A stretch of DNA of 64,000 bases from the NCBI GenBank assembly GCA_963643465.1, contig CAVIJT010000016.1:1-64000 (forward strand), written 5' to 3'. The DNA comes from CAG-411 sp963643465. Lineage in GTDB: Bacteria; Bacillota; Clostridia; Lachnospirales; Lachnospiraceae. Both the position numbers and the translations under genes were made by a program. The notes below the pieces were generated by a model. It searched no databases, was not told the origin of the DNA, and was given only the letters and a program-made list of their open reading frames with translations. Shown piece after piece: positions 63,732 to 64,000 of this stretch; position 1 is the stretch's first letter, and the number at the start of each line of letters is the position of its first letter.

Positions 63732-64000
63732 ATGGATTATTTTTTTCCTGAACATTCAACTATAACAATTTCCAACGGACGAATTGAAAATATTGACCGT
63801 CAGCGCAACAATACTTTTGTCACAGTTTCCTATACAGACAATTCCAAACGCTCTAGACCAAGACAAACGGTACAACTTGTTGTTGGAAATAATACAATTC
63901 TTTTAGATGAAAACGGCAATACCATACCAATTCGACAATTACAAACGGGCATGATCGTAAATGCGATTATTTCTTCTGCTATGACAAGAAGCATTCCACC
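63732..64000 (+). CDS. protein of unknown function, 3' end outside window
   Basis: Open to the right edge. It begins MDYFFPEHSTITISNGRIEN and continues with beta-rich sequence containing TFVTVSYTDNSKRSR, VQLVVGNNTILLDENGN and LQTGMIVNAIISSAMTRSIPP. Repeated short strands with Gly/Asn turns suggest small barrels (OB- or KOW-like). No signal peptide or membrane segment is seen. AAAGGTG lies 4 bases before ATG 63732. Family not recognised. Confidence 0.6.
   Translation, partial: MDYFFPEHSTITISNGRIENIDRQRNNTFVTVSYTDNSKRSRPRQTVQLVVGNNTILLDENGNTIPIRQLQTGMIVNAIISSAMTRSIP

Overview
The window comes from a low-GC Gram-positive anaerobe. The best fit is the family Lachnospiraceae (Clostridia). The reasons are strong AGGAGG ribosome sites, secreted proteins with Thr/Pro linkers and Lys-rich C-terminal domains, CBM25/CBM26 starch-binding modules, DUF4317 and probable DUF3878 proteins, and a DUF4430/ECF pair behind a cobalamin riboswitch. 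I cannot name a genus from sequence alone. No rRNA, tRNA, CRISPR array, transposase or phage gene was seen.

Layout. 1-7 kb: two tandem paralogous secreted papain-type (C1) peptidases. The first runs off the left edge; the second ends in starch-binding modules. Each has the same promoter layout, and a nested palindrome plus a terminator lies between them. 7-15.4 kb: a minus-strand surface-glycan operon of two TagF-like/GT4 fusions around a pyruvyltransferase/FrhB fusion, next to a separately transcribed sulfotransferase. 15.6-20.2 kb (plus): a large secreted 5'-nucleotidase-type metallophosphoesterase and a lipoprotein. 20.3-23.4 kb (minus): a second, intact FrhB-type protein and a TagGH-type ABC exporter. 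Together these genes suggest synthesis, decoration and export of a phosphoglycerol-type wall polymer that may carry pyruvyl and sulfate groups.

23.5-27.5 kb (minus): two unknown membrane proteins, then the diadenylate cyclase CdaA, its YbbR-domain partner CdaR and an HPr-like protein. 27.6-32.2 kb (plus): mutS2 and an OmpR-type two-component pair. 32.3-41.1 kb, mostly minus: trmL, cheX, an Lrp regulator with an aminotransferase, an AIR-synthase-like protein, a VanW protein, an overlooked 33-residue membrane peptide, a DnaQ-like exonuclease and a B12-binding radical SAM protein. 41.2-57.3 kb alternates secreted repeat proteins (VTTTPA repeats, beta-helix, InlB-type repeat, transglutaminase) with housekeeping genes: lgt, a YkgJ-type cysteine cluster protein, DUF4317, cinA, a second two-component pair, a zinc-ribbon membrane protein and lemA with its partner.

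57.4-64 kb: a lone PAS protein, a decayed MATE-transporter fragment, a secreted Cys/His protein whose start looks shifted by one base in an A-run, a probable DUF3878 protein, a candidate small RNA or small ORF, an AI-2E-family transporter, and a cobalamin riboswitch controlling a DUF4430 lipoprotein and an ECF substrate subunit (probable B12 uptake). The last gene runs off the right edge.

The most interesting points are the peptidase joined to starch-binding modules, the operon of fused glycan enzymes whose FrhB half has lost its signature residues, the riboswitch-controlled DUF4430/ECF pair, and the HPr-like protein in the c-di-AMP operon.
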